A DNA stretch of 64,000 bases, from NCBI GenBank assembly GCA_033064195.1, contig JARBJD010000047.1, positions 124,001 through 188,000 of the forward strand, written 5' to 3'. This stretch comes from Blattamonas nauphoetae. Its lineage: Eukaryota; Preaxostyla; Oxymonadida. The stretch's first letter is position 1. The number at the start of each line of letters is the position of its first letter. The translations under genes were made by a program, and so were the position numbers. Shown one piece after another: positions 31,946-44,261 of this stretch. The notes under the pieces are model-generated. The model searched no databases. It was not told where the DNA came from and saw only the letters and a list, made by a program, of their open reading frames with translations.

Positions 31946-34724
31946 ATGATCAGACTCTATTTACTTCTCCTTGCTGGAGTTTAGACCTGTCTAAATGCGT
32001 CAAAGTCGCCACAAACCCTCTACAATGTTCTTAACACTCTCCAGCACTTTTCCAACCATAACCCAAGTGAAACTCTGTCTGTCTCGTTGCAAGAAGGAAC
32101 CTACATTGGGGATCACATTGATATTGCACACAGATGGATAGAACTGACAGGGGAGCCAACGCACTAAAATGACGATCTGAACACTGAACTGATTGCTTCG
32201 CCTAAATCAGAAGTGAACTGGAATTTACTCGACGAAAAGAGACAGGACTTTGGAACTTGCCTATTCTCCTTGAGAAACTCAACACTGTCGTTGAAATCGA
32301 TCCAGTTCACTCTCATCGACAAATTATTCGAAGGAAGAATGCAGAAAAATGTCATGACATTACCAAGGCTGGCAATTGTGTCAAGAAGCATACTGACGAT
32401 ATCTGAAAGCAGAATTGATCTGTTGCCATGGACTCGTGCGATTCTGATTTCTCCATCAACATTGGAGGAATCGGAGACTACATCGTCAGTTGTGGTTCAG
32501 AACAGCTGGATTTCGAATGATATTGGGGAGATGCGTGGATTTGTTGAAACGTCCATATTTCCAGGCCTTGGAGTGTCAGTTTCAGTGTCGATTGTTGGCT
32601 CCTCGTTTGACTCTGCTCAGATTTTGGGAAAAGATGGGATTGGCCTGTCACTGACACGAACAACTCAAAAAAGCGAAAAAAAAAACATTGGCCCAATCTC
32701 ATCATCGCTGATTGGCTGCTCGTTTGTGAACATGAGTTCGATTGGCTCTTCCCGCCTGTCACACCTTCCACATTTGAATCAGAAGATGTTGGGATGTGTT
32801 GTGTCGTTGACAAGCTCACATCTATCTGGATCGACGATTCGGGACATGAACAATGGAGGCTCGTTGTTGAGCTCGAACTCGTCGTTCTCTTCCCTCCTCT
32901 CCTCCCCCCACGACAACACTGACTCATCCATCATCCTTCCAGGCGGTCCCGCTCAGTTTTTAGATGGCACTGCATATTCATACTCTGCCGCCGATGGCAG
33001 TTCAGCCACCTCCATCCTTTTCTCCCACTGCCACTTCACTACCAACGGCTATCAAACCACTCGCCCACTGACGTTCAGAGACTACCCAGGCACCATCTCC
33101 ATCGACACCTGCTCCTTCACAAACATTCACCCTGACTTGACAGATGCCGGAGCTGTATTTGTCTACGCCGATGAGCAGAAAGGTGGCACCCGTTTCACGT
33201 CCAACTCGTCGACCTTCAAATCCTGCTCGGCGGAGTATTATCGCGGTGCGATGTTTCTTTCAGTCGCCGATGATGCCCTGATCAATTCGACCACCTTCGA
33301 GGATTGCTCGACAACAGATGAATGGATGTCGGATGGAGGATCTCTTTATCTTTTTGGGATCTTCTATGGAGGCGTCCGCGGGAAGCTGTTCACAGTGGTC
33401 GGCTGTGTCATCGCAGGCAGCAAAACGGCCGAGCGTGGAGCTGGACTGTATATGGGCGGGCAAATGAATCTTTTGGTGGAAAGCACGAAGTTTGAATAAT
33501 GTCATGTGACTTCCAAAAATGAGTATTCTCGCGGAGGAGGGATTTGTGTGTTTGGCGATCCAGTTTTGACAGTGAGGGGAAGTCAGTTCATCGGATGCTC
33601 GTCCAAACACGCAGGAAGCGCCATCTATTTTGTATGTCCCTCCTGAAGAACCAGAAAAACCCGAACCTGAGGATCCGACTGATCCTGAAGATCCAAAGAA
33701 AGCGAAGATGGAAGCTGTGAAGAAACTGCTGAGCTGGCTGATTCCGCTTGTTTCATGTCTGCTGATTGCCCTTCTCGTTGCCATCATCATCCTCGTTCTT
33801 CGCCGACGACGACAGCAGAAGAACGCTGAACCAGCTCAGAAAGAGATGGAAGCACAAGATCAGGTCGAATTTGAAGAGAAGATGGAAGTTCTCGCCGATG
33901 ACCAAACGAAAGACATCCTCCACACCGATGGAAGGACCCATTCCGCATTCGACTCGTCCAGTGCTCTCCCGTCCACCCTCAATCCACTCTCTCAAGCCGA
34001 GAAATCTGTGTCCGTGTCAAAAGGGGATCTGGTGGAAGTGATGGCGTGCAGTGGGGCATTCGAAGTGTCGGTTGTCGGGACTTACACAACACTCTATTCG
34101 GTGCTGCACAATGAGAAGAGAGATATTCCGAAGCGGGCACTTGGAATGCAGGTTGTGAATGGGCTGAAGGCTGTTCTGGCGAATCGCCACGCAAGCGATG
34201 TTGTGACTCTACTGTCGTCTCACTGGATTCTTATGGACACCGCTGGGAATGTGCAACTGAAACTCCAAATGAATGCAGCCGAAGCGGAACAAGAAGTCGC
34301 TCACACGAAACAACAAGCATCATCTGAAGCGAATGGAACAGTCCAAAATCTGCCAAAGAATGTGGAGCAGGCAGGAATTGATGGGATCCGATGGCGAGCT
34401 CCTGAAGTTGTGGCTGGTGGAGGGAGTGCCGTGGATGGACACAAAGCGTCAGTTTTTAGTCTTGGCCTGGTCTTGTGGGAAATTGAGACTGGTCTTGTGC
34501 CGTTTGGAGAACTGGATGCAGTGAATGCACAGAGGCAGTCCGCAACTGGAATTGGACCCAAAATGGAATCACTTCAGAACGAGGAGTTCATCGCTCTGAT
34601 CCTCCAATGCGTCTCAGCAAACCCTGAGCAACGCCCTTCGCTTTCGGAGATTGGGGAGTTCCTCTCTTCTCACCCTGAAGAGCCCAACATGCCGTCTCAC
34701 AACGAAATGAAGGATCAAGCATAA
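31946..34724 (+). pseudogene. Beta-helix receptor with kinase-like tail, interrupted
   Basis: One frame runs from a signal peptide (MIRLYLLLLAGV) through an ectodomain of repeated short strands typical of right-handed parallel beta-helices (SLQEGTYIGDHIDIA, DTCSFTNIHPDLTDAGAVF, CSAEYYRGAMFL). Then, in another frame from 33,630, come an acidic Pro-Glu-Asp stalk, a membrane helix (WLIPLVSCLLIALLVAIIIL) with RRRR after it, and the C-lobe of a protein kinase (GIRWRAPEVV, FSLGLVLWEIETGLVPFG, NPEQRPSL). Three in-frame stops (TAG 31982, TAA 32165, TAA 33497) and one frame change near 33,620 interrupt it. The kinase N-lobe, catalytic loop and DFG are not visible, so the tail would be a pseudokinase even if expressed. 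Such receptors are numerous in oxymonads as I recall. Confidence 0.7.
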
Positions 34725-35169
34725 TAGTCAGCTCGTTGTTCCTTTATTCACATCACCCACGTTCATCTTTGTCTTCATTTGCGATCTCCACATCAGACAC
34801 TCACTAGCTCCGCTTTCGCCTGATTGTACCACTCTCCAATGGTCGGAGTGTGGTTAGTTTGTGTGGAAGCTTTCACATGTTTGGAGCAACGTGTGAGACA
34901 AAACACATTTTTCGTGTCATTTTCGAAGATCTTTTTTTCGGAATTGTGTACTGTCAAAGTCGGAGGTTTTTTTGGATAGTGTGCAAACAATCCCGGAGGC
35001 GAAAACAACTCAGGAGACTTTTTTCCGTCAAAAATCGACGATGAAAAAAACTTGGTCTTCATCGTTATTAGTGAATGACAGTATCTGAACCGAAGGTGAG
35101 ATGATAGGAATATCAAATCAGTATTGTTGAATCAAAGATAGGTCCACCTAGCGGTTTGGTGGTCCATGT
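34725..35169. other. Spacer between convergent genes
   Basis: About 440 bases between the receptor remnant and the end of kinase-SPRY 2. No reading frame or structured element recognised. Confidence 0.5.
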
Positions 35170-37274
35170 TTACCATTCGATTTCCTCCATCTCTTCTGAG
35201 AGTGGGGTGGGTTGAGAGAGGCGAGAAAAGTTGTCAAGTCGGAACGATGCTCTTGTTCCAGCGACAGAAAACTGAAAAAGATTCGACAATGAGAGAAAAG
35301 AGAATCAGACGCCGATTCGCACGGATGAAGGGATTCCTGACATGTAACGTTCCCCAGCCTCGCCATTCACAAAGAATTGCACTGTTCGAGGCGTTGAGTC
35401 AAGATCAACTTCCATTCGCACACAATCGCCTTCAACCAGAAAAGATTGACAATCTTCATATGAATTTGATGATGGAGTGTTGAAGGTGAGACAGCCAATG
35501 TTGTCGAAAGAGACAGAGTCTGAGAAGATGAGAAGAGAGAAGAACACACTTTGGACATTGAATCCAAGTGCTTCCCCAACTGCAGGAATTGGATTGTTGG
35601 AGTCCATCAAACCAAAACGAAGATCTCCATCGATATCTGAAAAGGATGATGGAGAAATGAGAGATCATACCATTCAGGGAGAGAAGTGTGAATTCGACAG
35701 ACATCACTCCATTCGTGAAAACGTCGGCGAGAAACACCGAACTCCACGTTGCATCACCATGTTCATCTTCTCCAACATCAGTGCGAGTGATTTCGTTGTG
35801 GTTCACGCGAAAGTGGGATGGATCTGTGAAGACGAAAGAAGAAATGGCAGGAGTGGTGGGGTGGGGTGATCGGGGCACATCTCGCTGTGTGTCAGTCGCG
35901 TCTTTCAATCTTCGGATCTCTTCGTGCGCGGCAGACAGTTCGTTCTCTCGTGTCAGAAGCTGAGTTCTAGTTTCATCGAGTTCTTGGGAAAGAAAGCGAG
36001 AGAGTGGTGTTTCGGGACCCAACACACTCTGAAGACGATTCGTTCGAACAAGTTCCGCTGACGAGATTCGTTGTGAAGGATTCTGAGAACACGAACGAGA
36101 AGAGGAAGAGATGAAGAGACGGACAGAAGGAAAGAAAGGAAGACATACTTTGCTCAGGAGAAGAGAGAGAAGAATCTGAACTTCTCCCACAATCCCTTCC
36201 GTAGAGCAAATCTCATCAATGTCAAATCCCAAAACCGACTTCTCAATCTCAACAGAACTCCCTCCAACAATCCACGAACGACTTGTCAGCATTTCCAGAA
36301 GAAGCTGCCCAAATGCCCACATGTCTCCAGCAAACGACCCAATCTGGCTCTCAGTCTTTCCTGCAAGTTTGAAGAATTCTGGCGCCCAAAACTGCATCGT
36401 TCCACATTCCGCTGAGTTGCTCGTTTTTATCGTTCCTGTCCCAACAACTCCTCCAAAATCACCTGACACAACACAAAGAACACAAATCACACAAAACACA
36501 GAAAAGACCAGACAACCACAATAATGAGGAAAATGAAGAAAGAGGATGAAAAAGGGAAGAAATCGAGAGAGAAGAATAAACCAAGTTTCGCAATCCCATC
36601 TTTCCCAATCAGAACATTCGATCCCTTCAGATCTCCATAGATCTCTCCACGTGAATGCAGAAACGCAATCCCGTCCAGAACATCTCGCATCACTCGATAC
36701 ACTCGCTGAAACACAAAAACACAAACAACATCAATCCATCAAAGAAACCAACAATAATGAACAATTAAAAAAAAGATTGAAAATGAGGAAAAGAGATTCA
36801 CAAACCACAACATCCATCTTCCCCCCAAGTTTCTGGTTTTCGCAAAGTTCGTCCTGAAGCGAGTGATCACACAATTCCAAAACAACAAAATGCGCATTGT
36901 CCCCTTCAATCACCTCCACAAACCCAACCACATTCCGATGCTGGTTCTTCGAAAGTTTCGAGATTTCGTGCTCATTCTTCTCGAAATCTGATTCCGATGT
37001 GAACGGCAGGATCTTCATCGCAAAATGTTCATCCGATGGTGTTTTCGAAACTTCGTGCACTGATCCAAATCTTCCTTGGCCCAGAGTTTTGATGAACTTG
37101 TCTAATATTGAAACACAAAATGTGAAGAATAAGAACACAAATCGGTGTATTCTCAACAGAAATAAAGAAAAGCGGCGGAATGAACACATGAAAAGAGTAG
37201 TCAATCACACATGGTTCGGGGACCTTAACCTCAAATCGTTTCTTTGCTTTAGGCTTGGGTTGAACAGTTGTCAT
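35170..37274 (-). CDS. Protein kinase-SPRY protein 2, full length
   Basis: Exons 37274-37139, 37101-36806, 36705-36582, 36462-36149, 36082-35671, 35636-35311 and 35271-35170 give 569 residues in one frame. Kinase motifs: GQGRFGSV, FAMKIL, YGDLKGSNVLI, GDFGG, WAPEFF. A coiled coil follows (LDETRTQLLTRENELSAAHE), then a complete SPRY unit (FTDPSHFRVNHNEITRTDVG, FGLMDSNNPIPAVGEALG, ASFRLDNFSRLSQPTPLS). Internal exon sizes equal those of the copies at 16.6 and 60.1 kb. The first donor differs: at the usual site (after Ile-Asp) the GT is replaced by AC, and a GTGTTC 60 bases later is in the right phase, which lengthens exon 1 by 20 residues. This is the best complete example of the kinase-SPRY type. 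A Ser/Thr kinase of no clear group, perhaps NEK- or TKL-like. Confidence 0.82.
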
Positions 37275-37439
37275 TTCCGAATCGTGGTTTGATCAAGACT
37301 CTCCATTGTTTCACCTCTCTAACTCTCCTGAATGATTACTATCGGGATCTATGAAATGAAAATATGAGATCGCAACAAATCCAGAATTCCTCTTCAAGAG
37401 GTTTTTTGTGTATTCTCCAACTTCTGTCTATCTGACAGT

Positions 37440-40400
37440 TCAGAAGATCCTACACAAACTGCAAGACCAAGGATCTCGCTCCACCCTTGGTACTTCTGTG
37501 ACGGCATCAATTCGTATCGAAGTTCCTGGTCCAGCGAGAGAGAACTGAGTGAAAAGGAAACAAAAAGTTGCGATGATGAGAGAATCAGAAGACCAGACTC
37601 CCATCATCGAGTGGTTATTAATCTTTGAGATGTAGTTCTGTCCAGCCTTCCCATTCACAAAGAAGCGATGAAAGGTATTGGAATTGTGTGCGAAGTTCAT
37701 CACCAACACCACCTGGTCACCAACTCGGAGGGGAGAGTGACACCACTTCGCTGTTTGATCGGTATAGTCGACGTGGTATAATAATCCATCAAGCGAACAC
37801 AATGCAAAGGAGTCTGAAGAGAGAGAGAGCAAATGTACAATGGAAGTGATAAGTGTGACCGACGATGTTAACAACTGGATACCTTTCGTTGCAAATCCGA
37901 GTCCTTTCGGGTATTGTGGAAGTGGCTCGGTTTTCAGCAGACCGCCGACCATGACAATACCACATGAATCTGAAGGGTATCACAAAAAGAGGAGTTAACT
38001 TTCAGTTTGAGGAAGAGCGAGGATGGTGACTGTGACCGAAATGATCGTGTTCTGACCCGTTCCTTTCAACATCACTGTGCTGAACTGTGAGTTGAGTCCA
38101 TTGGAGTCGTCATCCGTGCGAGTGATCACATTTCCCTCAATCTTGAAGTGTTCCGGATTTCTGCTGACGAGACCAGGCATCGATCCTTCTGCTTCCCTCA
38201 AAATCTTTTGGAATTTGATTTTTCTGTCATTCAGAGCCTGTTGAGAATCAGTCCATCTGATCTCAATCATCTGATCTGCGAGAGGAGTGGGTTGAGTGGA
38301 GTGGATGATGCTTGTGATTTGGACTGAGGTTCCCATCACATCAGCTGAGAACTGAACAAATGAGAATCGAAATAAGGAGATGACAAACTCCAAATCTCAC
38401 TGATTCTGGAATCCCACTCACAAAGCATTTTCCAGCCTTTCCGTTCACGAAGAATTGGACAGTGCGTGGAGTCGAGTCCATGTTCACTTCCATCACAACA
38501 CGAGCCTTTTTCGTCAGAGGAAATGGAAAAGATTCTTCCAGATGATTCTGATGGAGAACATGGACATGTCCATTTGTCGATAGACCAACAGAAGCTGAGT
38601 GTGGAGAGAGAGAAAGGATGAAGTGAATCGAACCGAACTACACACTTGTCACTTCCTTCCCCAAGACTTGTCCGAGTTGAGGAACAGCAGCAGAAGAATC
38701 GAGAAGACCAAAATTGATGAATCCCTTCAGCCCTGCAGAGAAAGATGAGAGAGCAGAATCACACCAACTGACTCCGCGAGTGTCAGGACAACAAAATTGA
38801 CAGAAACGACACCCTTCGTGATTGGCTCTGAAACTAGAACAGTGCTCGGTCTTGTTCTTCCTTTCTCGTCTGTCCCTTTCTCTGTTCGAGTTAGAACGTT
38901 GTTTCGAACGAAGAAGTGTGATTTGTGTGTGAAGAGCAGTTCTGGAAGTTTCATCGTTTGGAATTGTCTTTTGTTCTTTTCGTCATCTGCTCCATCTTTA
39001 TCTGATTCTGTTGCTTTGACTGAATTGGCAACTGGCCATTCAAGCTCATTCGTCTGGTCTGTGATTGGACTCCCTCGGTTGAGAGTGGTGATTCGGTCAA
39101 ATCGAACTCGCATTCTGAAGTCTGCTGTTGAGAACTGAGATGGAGAGGAGAGAAAAAAGTGAACGGGAGTGATTTTGGGGAAATGAGGAGACGAGAAGAG
39201 CGTTAGACTGAATGGGACAATTGCACACTCCAACTCGAACGGATTCGGGAAGATCGACAAGGACTGTATTCGTATCTTGCCCGTCGATGAAGAACTGGGC
39301 TGTGCGAGGAGTCGAGTCCATGTTGATTGTAACGACAAAAGTGTCACTGGTTTCGAAATCGGAAGTCAGATCGCACTTGATTCGTCCATCAGACACCAAC
39401 AAATGTTGCTTCCCCTTCCGAGAGAGAGCAACCGAATCTGAGATATAGATGAGAAGGCGAGAGAATGTGATCGTGACAAAAATGAGATAACGAAACAGGA
39501 AAAGAGATGAGAGAGACATACTTTTGACTTCTCCAAGTTTCTGTCCGATTGTGGGAATTGGTGACGTCCCATCGATCAGACCGAAGATGGTCTCGCCATG
39601 TTTGCTCATCTGCATGAGTAAAGTGAACGCTATCGCCACAATTCCTTCAGAAATGGGTTCAGCGAGGAAGAAGGAGCTCCATGTGTGGTCAGTTCGGTAT
39701 TCATTCACTTTAATTGTGGCCTGATCAGTGAAGGAAATGATGTTGTCGTCCACTTTGAAGTGGGACGGATCAGTGAAGACGAGTGATGGCATCTGTGCCT
39801 GGACTGTCAGAACGCTCGATCGCATTCCATTCATTGATATATCATCACTGTCCCTCAACTCTTCAGGATTCCATTTGATCTCATTCACTCTTCGGAGCGG
39901 TGTGGCTCGCTTCAGACGAGAGATTCCATCAAACCAAACTGAAACTCCTTTGTTCTCCATCGACACCTGAAGAGAAGCGAAAATGAGGACGACGAACGAC
40001 ACACTCCAAATCGGATCGAGGGAGGCAGACCAGACACAAACGTGAGAGGCACATTTCCGTTGATGATGAACACAGCTGTGCGAGGCCTCGCGTCCATGTC
40101 CACCTCCAACACCACTCGGTCCCCTTCTCTCATCTGAGGAGAGATCACACTTTCGTTCCTACTGAGTCTGGTGGATGTAAGCATTGTCTGGAGTGTTCCC
40201 TTGCTTGGAGCGAGGGCGATAGAATCTGGTGAAATCAGAATGAATGAGAATCGAAGGAGGAGAACGCACTTGAGAGATTATATCCAAGTTGATTAAGATA
40301 TTCATTCTGTCTCGAGAGAGTATCGATGAGGCCGAACACCAGACCATCTTCCGAATCTGAAAACCTTCCACAATGGAGACACAAACCTTTGGCTTTGGGA

Positions 40401-41966
40401 ATGGCAAGAACAGTGATGGCAACAGACACCACTCCTTCCGAGATTGGTTCTTCGAAAAGGATGGTTTGCGAGGACTGGCCATCGTCTTCATATTTTCGAG
40501 TGATTTTTGTACTAGAAACAGAAAAATACTGTCGAACAGCTTGGCGAGACTGGATAGCAGGCAGTCGTGAGTGTGTGGAGAGAACATTGTCTTTGGAGTT
40601 GAACGAGATTGGTGATTTGTGAGTGGTGAGGAGACGGTCACGCTGTTCAAGTTCCTCTTCCTTCTCCAATTCAACAGTTCGTTCACGAGTTCGTTGTAGA
40701 GACATCTGATGTGTACGAAGCTGGTGTTCCAGATCTTTCGTCTCTTCCAACAGCTTCTGCTTTGCGTTCTCCAATTCCATCGTCTTCTCTTTCACTTTCG
40801 CATCACTCGACGATTCCTTGGTCTCGTTCACTCCTGTCGCAAGCTGAATCGACTTCATTTTCGACAGAGCTGTTTCGGCCCCAAGCATTCCCTCTAAAAG
40901 ACCACCTTCCAAAAGAACTGTCGTTGTTGCTCGAAGGGCCACATTCTGAGCGAATCAGTTCAATCGAAGAACAAATGAAAGAGTGGTGGTGAAAAAGAGG
41001 AGAACAGATTGGTTCCAGCATCTTCAGAAGAACTTCTCTGATCTGCGAAGGAATTGTGGTTGGGATTTTCGATTCATTGAACTGGTTCAGTGTGATGCAC
41101 AGCTGTGGGAGTGTCATTCCCTCAAACAGCGATTTTCCAGTCACCATCCGATTCGCCAGAACTCCAAGCGACCAAACATCACTCGCAGGCGTCGCAATTC
41201 CTTTGCTGTCCATCACTCGCTCGGGTGAGTTGTATTCGAATGTCCCCATTTCCCCAATCGTCGATGTCTGCTGGGACAGAGGAGCTGAACCACCGAGATC
41301 ACCTGAACCAGGAAAAATGACATTCGAAGAGAATGAAATCACTCAAACACAGAAATGCCCGATTGTTCGGGCGAAGAAGAACATTCTCCGGCTTCAGATC
41401 TCCATGAGCTGTCGATCCCGACGAGTGAGTGTGCATCCACAAAAGTCCCTCGCAAATGTCAACCAGAATCATCACTGTCAACTGAAAACACATCCAAAGC
41501 AATAAAACAATGAAAATATGCATAAATCAAACAGAAATATAAGAACGAGAAAATGAAAAGAGACAAACAGGAAGAGGAATCAATTCACCTCGTTTCTCAC
41601 ATTCCATGATCAGATCGTTCAGACTCCGATTCCCGAGCTCCATCACAATCGCCTGGTGTGCTCCCATGTCAATCGATTCATGAAGACGCACAATCCGAGC
41701 ATGAGCGAAACGAGTCAACATCTCAACTTCACGACTCACTCGCTCCTTGTCTCCCTCTTTCAGCATCGGCAGCACCTTCATCGCATATTCAACCCCACTC
41801 CGTTCATGTAGCACTTTCAGAACTTGGCCAAAGGCTCCTTCACTAATTCTTTTCGGGTTTTTGTCTGAAATATGAAGAAGAAAGCGACAAAACAAGAAAA
41901 TGAGAAAAAATCATCGTGAAAGGACAGACATCCAGGAGGAGTGATATCGTCAACTTTTGACGTCAT
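37440..41966 (-). CDS. Protein kinase with four SPRY-like units
   Basis: First exons are 41966-41930, 41864-41569, 41481-41349, 41302-41006, then from 40917. Exon 2 is 296 bases, the same as in the other kinase-SPRY genes, and the intron sites agree. Kinase motifs: SEGAFGQV, YAMKVL, HGDLKPENVLL, DLGG (DLG instead of DFG) and YNSPERV. A long coiled coil follows (KEKTMELENAKQKLLEETKD). Then come four SPRY-like units marked by LDMDARPRTA-, MDSTPRTAQFFIDG, MDSTPRTVQFFVNG and FHRFFVNGKAGQ segments; each has its own intron pair. The protein ends CSLCRIF-TGA. The four repeats have diverged from each other far more than the single-SPRY genes have, so this may be the oldest form. Exact borders of the later exons are not all fixed; several introns are in frame. 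A 30-base intron seems present inside the first unit. Confidence 0.75.
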
Positions 41967-43248
41967 TCCCGACTACTAATTGGATCGCGCCCTTTCTCTG
42001 TAAAACTGAACTTATTCTGACCATGCTCTAATCTACAGTTGGACATAAATTTCGGTGCAGTTTTCAGACTCAATTGACAAAAAACTCTCTCGACTAGTTG
42101 TATTGTATCAATTTATGATGAAACAGCTGTTGATCTCGGCTCTTCAGATCGTTCGAGAATAAGGACCGATGATGTACTACCAATACGTATGATCAGAAAT
42201 AGAATCGAGTGCGTCTAAATTTGGAGCGATAATGATCTGAAATGGGGAGCCGGAGTGCCAACGGTTCTTCGAAGGAAAACTCGACAATCTCACTTGAAAA
42301 GCGAGAAAGAGCACTATCCCCTCGTTTTTAGAGGAGTGGGGATTTGTTCCGCGTTTCCTTGACTCTGAGTGACGTATTGGAGATTGCCTGTGATTTCTTG
42401 TTCGGCCTGCTTTATTCCTCACGTGGATATCGCAGTGTGGGTGTGTTTTGTCGGTGATCTTTCGAGTGTTCCGAGAGAAGAGCAACGAGAGAGTGGGGAA
42501 TGACCAATCGGAACAGGAGAAAGAGGCGATGACCAGCATGTCCTCCTTACGATGAACATGCTCGGACGATGAGAACAAAAATCCTTGCAGTTTGCTGGTG
42601 ATGGAGAATGAGAGAGAATGTGGGTGAAGGGACAAAAATAGAATTGATGATGGCGAAGAAAGAATGAAGAGGGAAGAATATGCTGTTGGAACAGAAATAA
42701 AAACATCAAAAATGTCAGTACACACATCAAGCTAATCGGAGATGACTGTGGAACGGCGAAAATCTGGGGCGCCCCCATTCTGACGAGACTAACGACGTGT
42801 GTTTTTGATACGTCCAAAAGTCGAGATTGGGAAAGATAATCTGGTCACAATGTGCCTTTTAGGGACGCAAGGAATTGTTCGGAGAGAGGACGGTTGACGA
42901 TGTGACAGGGAAAGACAACCGCGTTGAGAACGACCAACCCAAAAGAGCAAACCATTTCTAGACGATTGGAGGCAATTATAGAGCCTGTTCGTCAGCACCA
43001 GCAATCAGTGCATTCCCAACATCCGAGGAGAGTCCACAGAAACGAGTTGGAGTCATTCGGTTAGTGTACTTCTAGAAACGAATTTGGGATCATTGCGAGA
43101 TGAGATGACACAGGTGCAGACACACCCACTTTTCGGTGTAGTTTCGCGGTTCTTCGTCCTGCTTACCTTTTTTGATGTCATAAAGTGACTGCAGAGGACA
43201 TCGAGAGTCGAATCACTTTGTGTGGAATCATTGTCACGTTGTGGTGTG
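41967..43248. other. Spacer, no gene seen
   Basis: Frames on both strands are short and look like chance. The last part (from about 43,000) leads into the end of the next SPRY gene. Confidence 0.5.
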
Positions 43249-44055
43249 TCAGGTTGACCATCTGACTTCCATCATTCCTTCTGAGAATGGGGTAGGTCGT
43301 GAGAGGCGAGAAATTTTGTCAATTCGGAAGGATGTTTCAGGTCCCCAGACAGTAAACTGAAAAAGAGTCAAAATGGAGAGAAATGAGAAAATCACACTCC
43401 GATTCGCACTGATGAAGGGATTCCTGACATGTAACATTCTCCAGCCTGACCATTCACAAAGAATTGCACAGTTCGAGGTGTTGAGTCTAGATCAACTTCC
43501 ATTCGAACACAATCAAATTCATTCAGAGAAAAGTGGCAAGCTTCATATGAATGTGATGATGGAGTGTTGAACCAGAGAGTTCCAAGTTGGTCGAGAGCGA
43601 CAGAGTCTGAGAAGATGAGAATCGTGAAAAACAGACTTTTGACATGAACTCCAAGGCGTTCATCAAATACAGGAATTGGATCATTGAAGTCCATTAGACC
43701 AAACAAAACATCTCTCCAAAGATCTTTCGACGATGATTGAATGTTCAAGCACACCTGTAAGCGAGAGAATCGTGATGGTTCCTGAGATCACTCCAGAAGT
43801 GAATGGATCGGAAATAAGGAGAGAGCTCCAAACAGGAACTACATCGTCATCCTCACGAAACGCTGTGCGAGTGAAAATTGTGCGGTTGATGGAGAAGTGC
43901 GAAAGATCTGTGAAAGCGAGCGATGGAAGCGTTGAAAGTGGACGAGGTGGTCGGTTCTTCAGAGAATCAGAATAATATAGTGAATTTGTTTGGTCCTCGG
44001 TTTGGTAGGTGCGTTTATCTTGGCAAACGAGAGATGTCATCTTGACGATGCCCAT
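43249..44055 (-). CDS. SPRY gene, twin of the one at 51 kb
   Basis: Exons 44055-43755, 43723-43398 and 43356-43249 (introns 31 and 41 bases) give 244 residues. It begins MGIVKMTSLVCQDK, then FTDLSHFSINRTIFTRTAF, LISDPFTSGVISGTITILSL, FGLMDFNDPIPVFDERLG, MEVDLDSTPRTVQFFVNG, TSFRIDKISRLSRPTPFS; ends RWST-TGA, two codons longer than most sisters. No kinase or coiled coil. Upstream bases, leader peptide and first intron closely match the gene at 50,613-51,395, so the two are recent duplicates. Confidence 0.78.
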
Positions 44056-44261
44056 AACCGAAAACTCTGTTTAAGTGAAGACAATTTCGTGAAAAGACAA
44101 ATAAATCAGGCAATAAATCATTGAGTGTATACGAGGGACTTTGAAAAGCAAGAAACTCATTCAGATGGGCCATTCCACACAAGTCGTTGAGATAGCACGA
44201 CGACCGTTCAACAGAATCATCCGAAATGAAGAAGCGTAAAACTCAAACTCAAAAACAATCG

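Noticed and set aside
31946-33499. Firm claim of a TAA/TAG = Gln code
   Set aside because: TAA and TGA alternate at the same final codon in sister SPRY genes, so TAA acts as stop; kept only as a question.
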